Shown here piece by piece: positions 1 through 8,922 of a stretch of DNA of 64,000 nt. Below the pieces are notes generated by a model. It was not told the DNA's origin, ran no database searches, and saw only the letters and a program-made list of their open reading frames with translations. The first letter of the stretch is position 1. Every line of letters starts with the position of its first letter. Source of the stretch: Bombilactobacillus bombi (GTDB taxonomy: Bacteria; Bacillota; Bacilli; Lactobacillales; Lactobacillaceae); assembly GCF_964340835.1 (NCBI RefSeq), contig NZ_OZ204251.1; one strand, given 5' to 3'. The translations under genes and the position numbers were made by a program.

Positions 1-57
1 CCAGTAAGACAAAGCTGCTCCCATTAAAGCGCCAATTGCAAATTTTGTTTTTGACAT
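1..57 (-). CDS. YtxH-like protein, 5' end only (partial)
   Basis: Nineteen codons run off the left edge of the window. The ATG lies at 57 on the minus strand, behind a purine-rich GAAGAAG. The visible N-terminus (MSKTKFAIGALMGAALSYW) looks like the start of a short single-span YtxH-domain protein: a few charged residues, then a glycine/alanine-rich hydrophobic stretch. It lies 20 bases downstream of a DUF948 (YtxG-like) gene, and ytxG-ytxH pairing is common in Firmicutes, which supports the call. Only the beginning is visible, so family assignment rests mainly on context. Confidence 0.5.
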   Translation of the reverse strand, partial: MSKTKFAIGALMGAALSYW

Positions 58-77
58 ATTATCGCTTCTTCACTAAA

Positions 78-482
78 TTATTTTTTCTTCCGAAAGATTT
101 TCCAAGCCTTTTTGGCAACTTTATTAGCTAACCAAGGTGATACTCGACAACTTTTAGCAGTTTTAGGCTCATTAGTTTTGGCACTAACTCTTTCCAAGCT
201 GTTACCAAAGTTTTCTAATGATTGAAAGAATGGATTTAACTTACCCACTTTACCGTTCACATCAGCCATTAAATCATTAACTTTTGCGGTTAAGTCATTG
301 CCTTGATGGGCAATCTTATCAAAATCAATTGTTAATGTCTTCACTGTCTTAGTTGTTTCTTCTACAGTTGCTTGGAGCTTCTTTAATACTTTAGCCAACT
401 GAAAAAGCATCATCCCTAAGTAAACTACTAAAATTACAAATGCAATGGCTGCAATTAATGCGGCTATTTGACCCATTGTCAT
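78..482 (-). CDS. DUF948 (YtxG-like) membrane-anchored protein
   Basis: 134 aa. One hydrophobic segment spans residues about 5-27. It is followed by a long amphipathic helical region rich in K, T, D and V (about 30-95) and a basic tail ending in KKK. This is the DUF948 layout: an N-terminal anchor with a coiled-coil-like domain. The function is not established; in bacilli the family is linked to general stress genes. The ATG at 482 has AGGAGG seven bases upstream; an ATG two codons later is less well placed. It probably forms an operon with the following ytxH-like gene. The C-terminal section (residues 96-134) is very basic. Confidence 0.8.
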   Translation of the reverse strand: MTMGQIAALIAAIAFVILVVYLGMMLFQLAKVLKKLQATVEETTKTVKTLTIDFDKIAHQGNDLTAKVNDLMADVNGKVGKLNPFFQSLENFGNSLERVSAKTNEPKTAKSCRVSPWLANKVAKKAWKIFRKKK

Positions 483-529
483 ATGTCTTCCTCCTCATTT
501 TGTCATCATTTAAATTTTATCATCATTTC

Positions 530-558
530 ATGACAACAGCAATCAGAGAGGTTATACT
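530..558 (+). promoter_or_regulatory. Sigma-A-type promoter of the mscS gene
   Basis: The -35 hexamer ATGACA (530-535) and -10 hexamer TATACT (553-558) are separated by 17 bases. They lie about 32 bases upstream of the TTG start of the MscS gene, and no other gene is available to use them. The match is read by eye. Confidence 0.6.
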
Positions 559-590
559 TTAAAGTAGAAATTAACTTAGGGAGTGGAAAA

Positions 591-1493
591 TTGGGTAATT
601 TATTGAATAAATATAATTCGATTGTGAATAACAATCAACAGCAAAATTCAAATAAGGAGCCATTGTTCCTTCAACAAATCAATAATCCTCAATATTGGAT
701 TAATCTTTTTAATACTTTGCTGAGCAATGTGATTAAGATAATCTTATTGTCATTATTTTTTTGGTTGCTTTATAAATTTGGTAAACGAGTAGTCAGTCGT
801 GTAACTTATAATTTAAGAATCAATACGACAAGCTCTAACCGTTCTCGAACAATTGCAACTTTGACTCAAAATATTTATTTTTATTTTTTGGCTTTTATTT
901 ATATATATATGGTCTTATCAATTATGGGCGCCCCGGTTGGTACCTTAATTACTGGCGCTGGAATCTTCAGTTTAGCTTTAGGTCTTGGTGCGCAAGGATT
1001 TGTTAGTGATGTCGTTACAGGTTTCTTTATTTTAGTAGAGCAACAATTTGATGTTGGTGATTCAGTGAGTGTGGGCGATATTTCTGGAACAGTAGCTTAT
1101 ATTGGCTTACGAACAACTCAAATTCGCAGTGCTGATGGTACTTTAAACTACATCCCTAATCGCAATATAACTATTGTGAAAAATCTTTCTCGTGGCAATA
1201 TGACTACGATAATTGATTTGCAATTATTTCCCAGAACTAATATTAAACAAGTTACACAAGTCATCACACAAGTTAATAAAGATTTAACTCCTAAAATTGC
1301 CGATCTGGTTCAAGCTCCGCAAATAATTGGACCGATTGATGTACAAGCAGGATTGTTGCATTATCAAATTAGTTTAAGTACAAAAAATGGCGCTCAACTT
1401 GCCGTCAAGCGTCAATTCTTGGAAGCTTATTTAGCAGCTTTACAGCAAGCCAACATCTCCATGCCCGAAAATACTTTAGACTTAACTCAATAA
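591..1493 (+). CDS. MscS-family small-conductance mechanosensitive channel
   Basis: 300 aa. A membrane channel that opens under hypo-osmotic tension to release solutes. Three hydrophobic helices lie at about 46-64, 93-112 and 116-149. The third carries the glycine/alanine-rich pore helix with GLGAQG (131-136). The beta domain follows, with QQFDVGD (151-157) and the signature YIPNRNI (187-193). The length suits the YkuT/YggB-type small channels. The start is TTG at 591, placed by GGGAG a few bases upstream. The first about 40 residues are rich in N and Q and are not part of the conserved fold. It is a single gene with its own promoter and a shared downstream terminator. Confidence 0.95.
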   Translation: MGNLLNKYNSIVNNNQQQNSNKEPLFLQQINNPQYWINLFNTLLSNVIKIILLSLFFWLLYKFGKRVVSRVTYNLRINTTSSNRSRTIATLTQNIYFYFLAFIYIYMVLSIMGAPVGTLITGAGIFSLALGLGAQGFVSDVVTGFFILVEQQFDVGDSVSVGDISGTVAYIGLRTTQIRSADGTLNYIPNRNITIVKNLSRGNMTTIIDLQLFPRTNIKQVTQVITQVNKDLTPKIADLVQAPQIIGPIDVQAGLLHYQISLSTKNGAQLAVKRQFLEAYLAALQQANISMPENTLDLTQ

Positions 1494-1546
1494 TAGAATT
1501 ATTTTAAACAAAACTACATTAGGTTATATATAAATTAATATTATCA

Positions 1547-1589
1547 AATTAAAAACTCTATGATTATAATTGTCACAGAGTTTTTAATT
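1547..1589. terminator. Bidirectional intrinsic terminator between mscS and the MFS gene
   Basis: A 13-bp perfect inverted repeat (AATTAAAAACTCT and its complement, 1547-1559 and 1577-1589) encloses a 17-base loop, with A/T runs on both sides. It can end both the plus-strand mscS transcript and the minus-strand GH65-EEP-MFS transcript that converge on it. Confidence 0.8.
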
Positions 1590-1661
1590 AGCAATATAGA
1601 GAGAAAAATTATATTTAAGAATTAGTAAAATAATTAAAAAGAAATTTAAATATTAAAATAA

Positions 1662-2981
1662 CTAGTTAAAACTTTTAATATCTTTTTTTCTAGATATAAC
1701 TTTGGAATTAAATAAATTAATAATAATTCCTAAAATACTAAATACTATTAATACTGTAAAAATTATGTTATAAGCAGTAACACTATTATTACTGTCAATA
1801 ATATTTCCAAAAATAGGATAAGCAAAGAACGAAGGACTATAACCTACAAAAGAGGCAATAGACATAGCAGTAGAAGATATATCTGTAGGTACACCATATT
1901 CCCCAATCGGAGAATAATATACGGCTCTTATTAAGAAGCATGAAAGAGTAGTTAACAATAAAAATATCATTGCAATAATGACTAGTGATTTACGTTTTGG
2001 TATCATCAGTGTAACAAAAATAAATATTGACATTAATAAATAACAAATTGACATCCAAACAGCACTATTTTTAAAAAGTTTGTCAGATATAAGTCCTGAT
2101 AAAAAAGCTGATAAAGCATTTACAGCAGTACCATTAACTATACCAAATATTGCTACTAAAGAAGCACTCATAGAAAATGTATTTTGAAGATATGGAACAA
2201 AATAAGTGCTAACGCCTACGTATGAAACATAAGCACATGCCGCCGATAATCCAGTTAACCATACAACTGGAAGTTTTAATGCTTTAACAACTCCTTTTAT
2301 ACCAATTTTGGTTTTATTGGCAGATGATGGAACATCATTAGTCTTTTCCTGCATAAAATCCTTAGGCATTTTAAACCAAATAAGTAAAGCAAACAATAAA
2401 GTTATTCCTGAATTAAAAATCATAGCACCCTTAATTCCCCAAATCATACCTGATATACCGGTTAAAGCACTATATAGAATAACATCTAAACTATTTACAA
2501 TAAATCCACCAATCGCCCTCAAAGACTCCATAGTACCAAATGCACGCGCTTGAGCTGTTTTACCACCAATATATTTTACAGACTTTTGAATAGTAGGCCA
2601 ATACATCGCATCTCCAAATATTCCAAATAATACAAAACACATAATAGCTACTGGAAATGATAAACCTTTTGAAAATGCAATAAACATCCCTGTTAATCCA
2701 TAACCTAACATATCAAAGGTTAATAATTTACGAACATTCATTCTTTCTTGTACCCATCCAAATAATAAATAACCAAAAATTTGAATGAATCCAGAAACAC
2801 TCATTAATATTCCTAATTGTGCATTCGTAGACCCCAATTGCATTCTGAAGGGTTCATATAGAATTCCTCGTAAACCTACAAATAAATAAATTGTTGTTGC
2901 ACTTCCAACAACTAAAAGATATTCTGTTAGTTTTTTTGGACTAAATTGAAGTTTATCTAATCGTTCTTTAATAAAATTCAT
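1662..2981 (-). CDS. MFS transporter, YihN-like (probable sugar or glycoside permease)
   Basis: 439 aa with about 12 hydrophobic segments and a central cytoplasmic loop near residues 205-235 (KTNDVPSSANK...). The first-half loop carries GWVQERMNVRK, an MFS motif-A-like sequence. The stretch YYSPIGEYGVPTDISSTA near residue 350 resembles the YihN group of MFS carriers, which sits in sugar-sulfonate and related gene sets. It is the last gene of the GH65-EEP-MFS operon: its ATG is 14 bases after the EEP stop, with AAGGAG in the gap. The substrate is unknown; by context it is the importer for whatever the GH65 enzyme cleaves. The region is markedly AT-rich. Confidence 0.85.
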   Translation of the reverse strand: MNFIKERLDKLQFSPKKLTEYLLVVGSATTIYLFVGLRGILYEPFRMQLGSTNAQLGILMSVSGFIQIFGYLLFGWVQERMNVRKLLTFDMLGYGLTGMFIAFSKGLSFPVAIMCFVLFGIFGDAMYWPTIQKSVKYIGGKTAQARAFGTMESLRAIGGFIVNSLDVILYSALTGISGMIWGIKGAMIFNSGITLLFALLIWFKMPKDFMQEKTNDVPSSANKTKIGIKGVVKALKLPVVWLTGLSAACAYVSYVGVSTYFVPYLQNTFSMSASLVAIFGIVNGTAVNALSAFLSGLISDKLFKNSAVWMSICYLLMSIFIFVTLMIPKRKSLVIIAMIFLLLTTLSCFLIRAVYYSPIGEYGVPTDISSTAMSIASFVGYSPSFFAYPIFGNIIDSNNSVTAYNIIFTVLIVFSILGIIINLFNSKVISRKKDIKSFN

Positions 2982-2995
2982 AACGTCAACGCTCC

Positions 2996-3814
2996 TTATA
3001 ATAATTCAATTTGAGCAATAAGAGGTAAATGATCTGATAAATTAGAATTAACTTTATATATACTATCCAATTTAATATTTTTAGATAATATTATGTTATC
3101 AACTGAATTAACATTCATATTAGGATCCACACCAGTAAATGTATCTATCCAATATCCATCATATCCATTTGTAATGGTAAAATCGCGTTTTAAGAATTCA
3201 AGTTCTTTAGTACTTTGATCAACATTTAAATCTCCTGCTAGGATTTGATAATCTGATGAATCATTCAATAAAATATCCCGAAGCTGTACTAATTGCGTAT
3301 GACGCAATTCTTCAGTTTCAAAACTCAAATGCGTACTAAAAAATGATACCTTTTTTTCATTAATTTTTATTTGAGATTTTATAACTACACGTGGTTCAAT
3401 ATATTTATAATTTTTATTAAACTCATTGAACTCATCAATTGTATGTTGATTATCATAATTATAAATATTATAATAATAATGCAATTTTTCTATTGAATCT
3501 GGCATTGCATCTTCACTATATAGTTTAATAGTTTTAGCTGAATTAATTGAGTAATTGCTAGCAACTGCGATACCCATATCACCTTTTGCAAATTCGATAG
3601 CTTTACCAAAGTAACAATCCAAGAATTTGTTTTTACCTTCTTGAAAACCGCTTAAACTGTTAAATTTATTACTACCAAAGCGATAATTATTATAATTTAT
3701 TTCTTGCAGAGCACATATATCAACATTTTCTTTACGAAGTAATTCAGATTGTTGCTCACTTTTATTCGGTTTGGTAGATTGTAAATTAAAAGTTGCAACT
3801 TTTAATTTTGTCAT
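2996..3814 (-). CDS. Endonuclease/exonuclease/phosphatase (EEP) superfamily enzyme
   Basis: 272 aa from the ATG at 3814, which has AAGGAGAT about ten bases upstream; a longer reading starting at 3865 has no ribosome site and would begin inside the GH65 gene. All EEP catalytic motifs are present: TFN (Asn10), LQE (Glu38), STH (His162), GDLN (Asp195/Asn197), VDN (Asp239) and the terminal SDH (260-262). The fold cleaves phosphodiester or phosphomonoester bonds in a metal-dependent reaction. There is no signal peptide, so it acts in the cytoplasm. Lying between a GH65 phosphorylase and a sugar-type MFS carrier, it more likely processes a small phosphorylated glycoside than DNA, but that is inference. 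Confidence 0.88.
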   Translation of the reverse strand: MTKLKVATFNLQSTKPNKSEQQSELLRKENVDICALQEINYNNYRFGSNKFNSLSGFQEGKNKFLDCYFGKAIEFAKGDMGIAVASNYSINSAKTIKLYSEDAMPDSIEKLHYYYNIYNYDNQHTIDEFNEFNKNYKYIEPRVVIKSQIKINEKKVSFFSTHLSFETEELRHTQLVQLRDILLNDSSDYQILAGDLNVDQSTKELEFLKRDFTITNGYDGYWIDTFTGVDPNMNVNSVDNIILSKNIKLDSIYKVNSNLSDHLPLIAQIELL

Positions 3815-3846
3815 AATAATTAATATCTCCTTATTTAATTTAATAA

Positions 3847-6057
3847 TCAAAGTGTATTTATACATACTTCATTATGTTTACTATCTATTATTACTTTACG
3901 TTTTTGAATAATTAACTTAATTTTTTCCCCCTTTAACAATTTCACCTTTATATATCTATTACTGGCGTTAATTTCAATTAATGCATTTAAAAATGTTATT
4001 CTAATTTTTAAATGATTCAGTTTATTAGGTAAATTATTTTGCAGATATAATATGTTCTTTTCTATTTTAATTCCTAAAAATCCTTTGGTAAGTATCATCC
4101 AGGAGCCTGCAATATTAGCCATATGCAATCCATCCTCGGTATTGGACTGTAAATTAAATAAATCTAAAAAAAGTGACTCTTGAAAATATTTAAAGGCTTG
4201 TTCTTTTTTTTCTAACTTAGATGCTATAATAGCAAAAATGGGTTTAGATAGTGACGAATCGTGCGTTGTAACTGAATTATAATATTCATATTCTAATTTC
4301 AATTGTTCGGTACTCACTTTATCTGGAAATAATGATCTTGCTAATAGCACATCCGGCTGTTTTGCTACCTGGTATCTATAAATAGTTAAGGGATGATAGT
4401 GTAATAACAGTGGATAATTATCTTTAGATACCTTATTAAAAGGCCATTTAGGTTTAGATAAAAAACTATCGTCTTGAGAACTTATTTTCTTTTTCTTATT
4501 ATATGGTAAATATACCCTTTTAGATAATTGGTATAATTCTTCTATTTCTTGCCAGTTCGTATGATATGATTCTGGGGAATATCCAATATCTTCTAACCTA
4601 GTAGCATAATTTTTAACTATCTCCAAGTTATACTTAGCCATTATATTTGTATAGTAGTCATTATCAACTAGAACAGTATATTCATCAGGACCTGTTACAG
4701 TGAAAAATTTCAATAACCCAGTTTCTTCATCTAGTTGGCTATATTCCTTCCAAAATTTCGCTGTTTCTAATAACATTTCAAATCCATATTTTGCAATAAA
4801 TTTTATATCATTTGTACATTTATAATAGTAATCTATAGAATAAGCAATATCAGAGTTTATGTGATATTGTGCCGTTCCAGCAGGATAATATGCCGATGCT
4901 TCTTTTCCATTAATAGTACGCCATGCAAATAATGCCCCCTTTTTAATACCTAATGTACGTGCACGTTTTTTTGCTTCTTCTAAAACATTGTATCTGTACT
5001 TCAATAAATTTCGTGCAATTTTCGGATTATTCAAAGAAAAAAAAGGAACAAGATACATTTCAGTATCCCAAAAATAGTGTCCTTCATACCCATCGCCACT
5101 TAAACCCTTAGCAGATATACTCAACTGATTGTTAATAGAACTTGATTGATATAATTGAAAAATATTATACATGATGGCACAATTTAATTTTATTTGGTCA
5201 TTACTAAAGCCAACTAAACTATTATTCCAAACATTTGTCCAATAATTATTATTATCTAAAATAATATCTTCAAAATTAATATTTTTAAAACAATGGTATA
5301 TATTTTGATTAATATCACCTATAAAAGTATAATAAGTAATTGTTTTAGAAGCTTTTGAGGAGGATAAATTAACATACTGATTTTCCAAAACATTATAACC
5401 GTCACATGTAACAGCATAAGTTATAAACTGTTTAGATTTTTCCGTATAAATTAAGCATTTATAAAATTTATCATTTTTAAATTCTTTTTTAATTACTGTT
5501 TTATTAATTGAATTAGATTTTCTTGGATCAGTATAATTATATTCATTAGTATATACATCCATATTAGAAATTTTAGTTATCTTAATTTTCCCATTATAAG
5601 ATCCAGGAAGTAATTTATACTTAACAGCATAATAACTAGTTTTATATTCATCAATAGCAGACGTTACCTTTAATTTTATCGTCTCATTTAACTTATTAGT
5701 TAGTATATAATCTTCTTTTAAAACACCAGTTTTCATATTTAAACAAACATCAATTAATTTACTTGTATCAAATGATATATTATTTGTATTAACAATTCTA
5801 ATATGTCTTAAATTAGGCAAATTCATAATAGTTTGTGTATTATCAGCATAGCCAAATGCTTTTTCACCATATGTTATTTTTTTACTATCATAAAAACCAT
5901 TAATAAATGTACCTCTGGATTCACTTACTGGTGAACACATTCTAACTCCAAATTTACCATTCGAAAGAGAAAAAATACTTTCTAAAAAACTAAGATTTTT
6001 TCTCAAAGGTTCTGGAAAAAAATTTAACCTTAAATTACTAAAAGTATTATTTTTCAA
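3847..6057 (-). CDS. Glycoside hydrolase family 65 protein (disaccharide phosphorylase-like)
   Basis: 736 aa. GH65 enzymes phosphorolyse alpha-glucosides (maltose, trehalose, kojibiose, nigerose, glucosylglycerol) to beta-glucose 1-phosphate. Counting from the upstream GTG (6066), the hallmarks are GYEGHYFWDTE (326-336), TGPDEY with the probable catalytic acid Glu462, KQPDVLL (569-575), the phosphate-loop-like THDSSLS (601-607) and DGLHMANIAG (645-654). The domain order is N-terminal beta-sandwich, linker, (alpha/alpha)6 barrel, small C-terminal domain. The start is set at TTG 6057 because GAGGTGG, which overlaps the two upstream GTG codons, is the only ribosome site and stands five bases before it. 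There is no beta-phosphoglucomutase next to it. Exact specificity cannot be read from motifs. Confidence 0.9.
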   Translation of the reverse strand: MKNNTFSNLRLNFFPEPLRKNLSFLESIFSLSNGKFGVRMCSPVSESRGTFINGFYDSKKITYGEKAFGYADNTQTIMNLPNLRHIRIVNTNNISFDTSKLIDVCLNMKTGVLKEDYILTNKLNETIKLKVTSAIDEYKTSYYAVKYKLLPGSYNGKIKITKISNMDVYTNEYNYTDPRKSNSINKTVIKKEFKNDKFYKCLIYTEKSKQFITYAVTCDGYNVLENQYVNLSSSKASKTITYYTFIGDINQNIYHCFKNINFEDIILDNNNYWTNVWNNSLVGFSNDQIKLNCAIMYNIFQLYQSSSINNQLSISAKGLSGDGYEGHYFWDTEMYLVPFFSLNNPKIARNLLKYRYNVLEEAKKRARTLGIKKGALFAWRTINGKEASAYYPAGTAQYHINSDIAYSIDYYYKCTNDIKFIAKYGFEMLLETAKFWKEYSQLDEETGLLKFFTVTGPDEYTVLVDNDYYTNIMAKYNLEIVKNYATRLEDIGYSPESYHTNWQEIEELYQLSKRVYLPYNKKKKISSQDDSFLSKPKWPFNKVSKDNYPLLLHYHPLTIYRYQVAKQPDVLLARSLFPDKVSTEQLKLEYEYYNSVTTHDSSLSKPIFAIIASKLEKKEQAFKYFQESLFLDLFNLQSNTEDGLHMANIAGSWMILTKGFLGIKIEKNILYLQNNLPNKLNHLKIRITFLNALIEINASNRYIKVKLLKGEKIKLIIQKRKVIIDSKHNEVCINTL

Positions 6058-6159
6058 AAGCACCACCTCATATTATTTATTCAAGTCATTCCTAGGATTA
6101 TCTTGTATCTTAAAAATACTAAAATAATATGATAAATCCAATCCTTTTTTATAACGCTA

Positions 6160-6187
6160 TTATTACTTTTTTTGACATCGCTTTCAA
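6160..6187 (-). promoter_or_regulatory. Catabolite-responsive (cre) promoter of the GH65 operon
   Basis: On the minus strand, TTGAAAGCGATGTCA (6187-6173) fits the Bacillus-type cre consensus WTGNAANCGNWNNCA at every fixed position. The same TTGAAA can serve as a -35 element, 16 bases before TAATAA (6165-6160), so CcpA bound here would cover the promoter. This lies about 105-130 bases upstream of the GH65 start. It implies repression of GH65-EEP-MFS when preferred sugars are present. Confidence 0.7.
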
Positions 6188-7199
6188 AAAAGGCAATTCT
6201 AATAAATTTATGGATTATAGTTAACACTTTTGATTTGTTATATAGGACTACAATTATAATTCGGCTAGTATTAAATAATTATGTATAAATACAATTTTTT
6301 TGGGGATTACAAATAGAAACCTATCTCTTATAGATAAAAGTTTTCAACCCTATATCATAGGTAGCTTCTTCTATAAACCAATTAAACAAAAATATTATGG
6401 CAGCATTAATCTAAAAACAGGATTTAAAGAAATCTTTTGTCAACATTTAAAACAAGCTATTAACGATTTGTTCCAACACGAATTAGCTGTTCTTTAGGCC
6501 ATGAACCTTACTATTGCAACGATTTTAATTCTTACAATTAACACAATTAAAGTTATCAATATCAAATAGGACAGTTAGAAACAAATGTGATTCATCCTTA
6601 TCAAAAGGATATTACCACGAGTTAAATTACTAATCTTATTGAAAATATGTACTACGCTCATTGAATAAACCACTAGGTATCTACAATAATAATCTGATTG
6701 AAACTTTTAAACAAAAAACTCAAATGCAAAATTAAGCCACAGTAATAATTTGCCAATGAATCAATCTTAAAGAAAACCTTAGTAATGATTAATAATAGTC
6801 ATAATTACCGGTCTTATAAAAACTTTCAGCATATTCAAGACATTTAGAATCCATGTTTGAATAATAAATACTTCTTAGTAATTAATTTAAACAAAATTTT
6901 CGATACCTTCTTATGTTTGATGTAATAAATAGATATTACTTAATATAAAAGATTGTCTTAAAATAACAAAAAATTAATAGTAAAGAATAATTACTTTTTG
7001 TATAATATATATTTAATTTGATGTACAGATTCTATAATTAATCATTAATTTAAAATATGAAGCAATACTTTATATGATATTACTCCAACAAATTTTCAAA
7101 GCCAAAATCACTTTAGATAATATGAAAGTATTTATTATTTTAATAAGTTATAAATAGCTACTTCTCTCAAAAACCAATAACTTTATTAGATACTTGTAA
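6188..7199. other. AT-rich gene-free stretch with possible decayed coding DNA
   Basis: About 1 kb without a credible intact gene. A 65-codon open frame at 6300-6497 (plus strand, TTG start) lacks a ribosome site. Short open pieces follow in other plus-strand frames, for example a 25-codon piece near 6560-6626 and one near 6660-6735 encoding NKPLGIYNNNLIETFKQKT, separated by stops and frame changes. This pattern fits an eroded gene, perhaps a transposase, but no family signature is secure. No terminal inverted repeats or target duplications were found by eye. No RNA gene was recognised. Confidence 0.35.
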
Positions 7200-8063
7200 T
7201 TAACCATCTACAAAATTACGATATTCTAGCGGAGTCATATTATAATATTTTTTAAAAGATACATAAAAATTTTTATGTGAAAAACCTGTACTTTCAATTA
7301 TATAATCTATACTTTTGTCACTATTACGTAATAACAAAGCAGCTTTACTCAATCTCAATTGTAATAAAAATTTTTTTGGAGAAATTCCGACATAATTTTT
7401 AAAATATCTAGAAAAATATTCAGGAGAAAAATTAAAATTATTAGCAATAGTAAAAATTTTTAGTGGTTTATTATAATTTTTATTAAAATATAATAAAATT
7501 TTTTCAATATCTTTAGGTACTGAAACTTTTTCTTTTAATTGACGTTTATCACTATTCATTATTATTTCAATAAGTATAGAAGCTAAAAAATAACTGTTAC
7601 TTAATAATTTAAGTTTTTGTTTCCAAACTATATTTTTATTACATGATATTTTAATCATTTCTTTTATTTTTGATTTTAATATTGTATATTCTGTATTATT
7701 CACATCTAGATTTACTGAAATAGAATCAAAAGTAAAAAATAATTGCTGTCCCTGTTTAATATAGAATAACCAATTTGGTGGTATTATTAAAGTTAATAAT
7801 TTATCATTATCAGTTATACTAAGCTCTAATCGATGTATAGAACTAGATCCTATTATCAAAAGATTATTTTCTTTAAGTTTAAATTTATTTCCTGAAATAT
7901 AACAAAATCCAGGACTACCTTTTTCTACATAAAGAACTTCAATACCATAATGCCAATGTGGAGCAACAAACATTTTAGGATTATTCTTGTGAAAAATAAC
8001 TCTAATTGGTAAATAATTATTATATATTTGTTTCTCATGATATGCGACTTGATTATCATTCAC
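7200..8063 (-). CDS. AraC-family transcriptional regulator with N-terminal cupin domain
   Basis: 287 aa. Residues about 15-110 form the sugar-sensing cupin-like domain (APHWHYGIEVLYVEKG holds the usual HxH-like motif). The C-terminal about 100 residues carry two helix-turn-helix motifs ending in FSHKNFYVSFKKYY and MTPLEYR, the AraC/XylS signature. The start is GTG at 8063, with GGGGTG seven bases upstream. It has the same strand and base composition as the GH65 operon about 1.1 kb downstream and is the likely activator of it; no operator could be assigned. It shares no operon with rdgB, from which 260 AT-rich bases separate it. Codon use (many ATA and AAA) marks the block as different from the flanking housekeeping genes. 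Confidence 0.9.
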   Translation of the reverse strand: MNDNQVAYHEKQIYNNYLPIRVIFHKNNPKMFVAPHWHYGIEVLYVEKGSPGFCYISGNKFKLKENNLLIIGSSSIHRLELSITDNDKLLTLIIPPNWLFYIKQGQQLFFTFDSISVNLDVNNTEYTILKSKIKEMIKISCNKNIVWKQKLKLLSNSYFLASILIEIIMNSDKRQLKEKVSVPKDIEKILLYFNKNYNKPLKIFTIANNFNFSPEYFSRYFKNYVGISPKKFLLQLRLSKAALLLRNSDKSIDYIIESTGFSHKNFYVSFKKYYNMTPLEYRNFVDG

Positions 8064-8325
8064 TATCTAACACCCCACATTTACTAAACCTACGTCCATA
8101 TTGATAAAATTTAATAAATATTAAAATATCACAAAATGTAGTTTAACAGAATATCTCTCTATAGTTCATAAAATACATTTGATATTAAAATTTTAAAGTT
8201 ACTACTTTAGTACTAACAACATTTTATGAATACGCAATAAAAAACACAAAAGGAAATATTACTATTATTCTTGAAGTAGTTAACATAATGATAACATTTT
8301 CTATTCATTTTGTTATTTTAAACCT

Positions 8326-8922
8326 TTAGTAGCCAAATTTTTGATATTCAGCAACAAACTTTTTAATCGCTTGGCCACGATGGCTAATGCGATTTTTTTG
8401 TTCCATTGTTAACTGAGCTAAACTTTTATTTAAACTAGGTACATAAAATAAGGGATCATAGCCAAAACCATTATTACCGCGTGGAACTGGAAGAATTTGA
8501 CCGGTCAATTGCCCAACCACTTCAATTTCTTGATTAGTGTTCGGATTACAATAAACAATAGTCGTAACAAATTGTGCTTGACGCTGTTCTAAGGGTACTC
8601 CTGCTAATTCTGCCAATAATTTGGCATTATTAGCTGCATCATTGTGATCTCCAGCATAACGAGCTGAACGAACCCCTGGTTGCCCATGCAAATAATCAAC
8701 CATTAGCCCTGAATCATCTGCTAAAGTGGGTATATTTAATTCTTTAATCGCAGCTGCTACTTTTAAATGCGCATTCTCTGAAAAAGTTAAACCAGTTTCT
8801 GCAATTTCTGGAAAATTAGGATAATCCAGTAGTGTCTTAATCTGCAACTGCTTATCATTCAAAGCCGCTGCAAATTCATGTGCTTTATTACGATTTTTAG
8901 TAGCAATTAATAATTCAGACAT
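8326..8922 (-). CDS. rdgB: XTP/dITP diphosphatase (non-canonical purine NTP pyrophosphatase)
   Basis: 198 aa. It hydrolyses dITP, ITP and XTP to monophosphates, keeping deaminated purines out of nucleic acids. Ham1/RdgB motifs: the substrate-loop TKNRNK (8-13), ADDSG with metal-binding Asp69/Asp70, GVRSARYAG (83-91), GFGYDPLF (152-159) and KNRISHRGQA (176-185). It is full length. Its ATG overlaps the murI stop by one base (TAATG), so the two genes are translationally coupled, the usual arrangement in lactobacilli. Confidence 0.96.
   Translation of the reverse strand: MSELLIATKNRNKAHEFAAALNDKQLQIKTLLDYPNFPEIAETGLTFSENAHLKVAAAIKELNIPTLADDSGLMVDYLHGQPGVRSARYAGDHNDAANNAKLLAELAGVPLEQRQAQFVTTIVYCNPNTNQEIEVVGQLTGQILPVPRGNNGFGYDPLFYVPSLNKSLAQLTMEQKNRISHRGQAIKKFVAEYQKFGY

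Noticed and set aside
6300..6497. 65-codon open frame on the plus strand
   Set aside because: No ribosome site, TTG start, lies in decayed AT-rich DNA and matches no family I know; kept only as part of the gene-free stretch.
8196..8215. AAAGT/ACTTT inverted repeat before the AraC gene
   Set aside because: Only five bases per arm in very AT-rich DNA; expected by chance.
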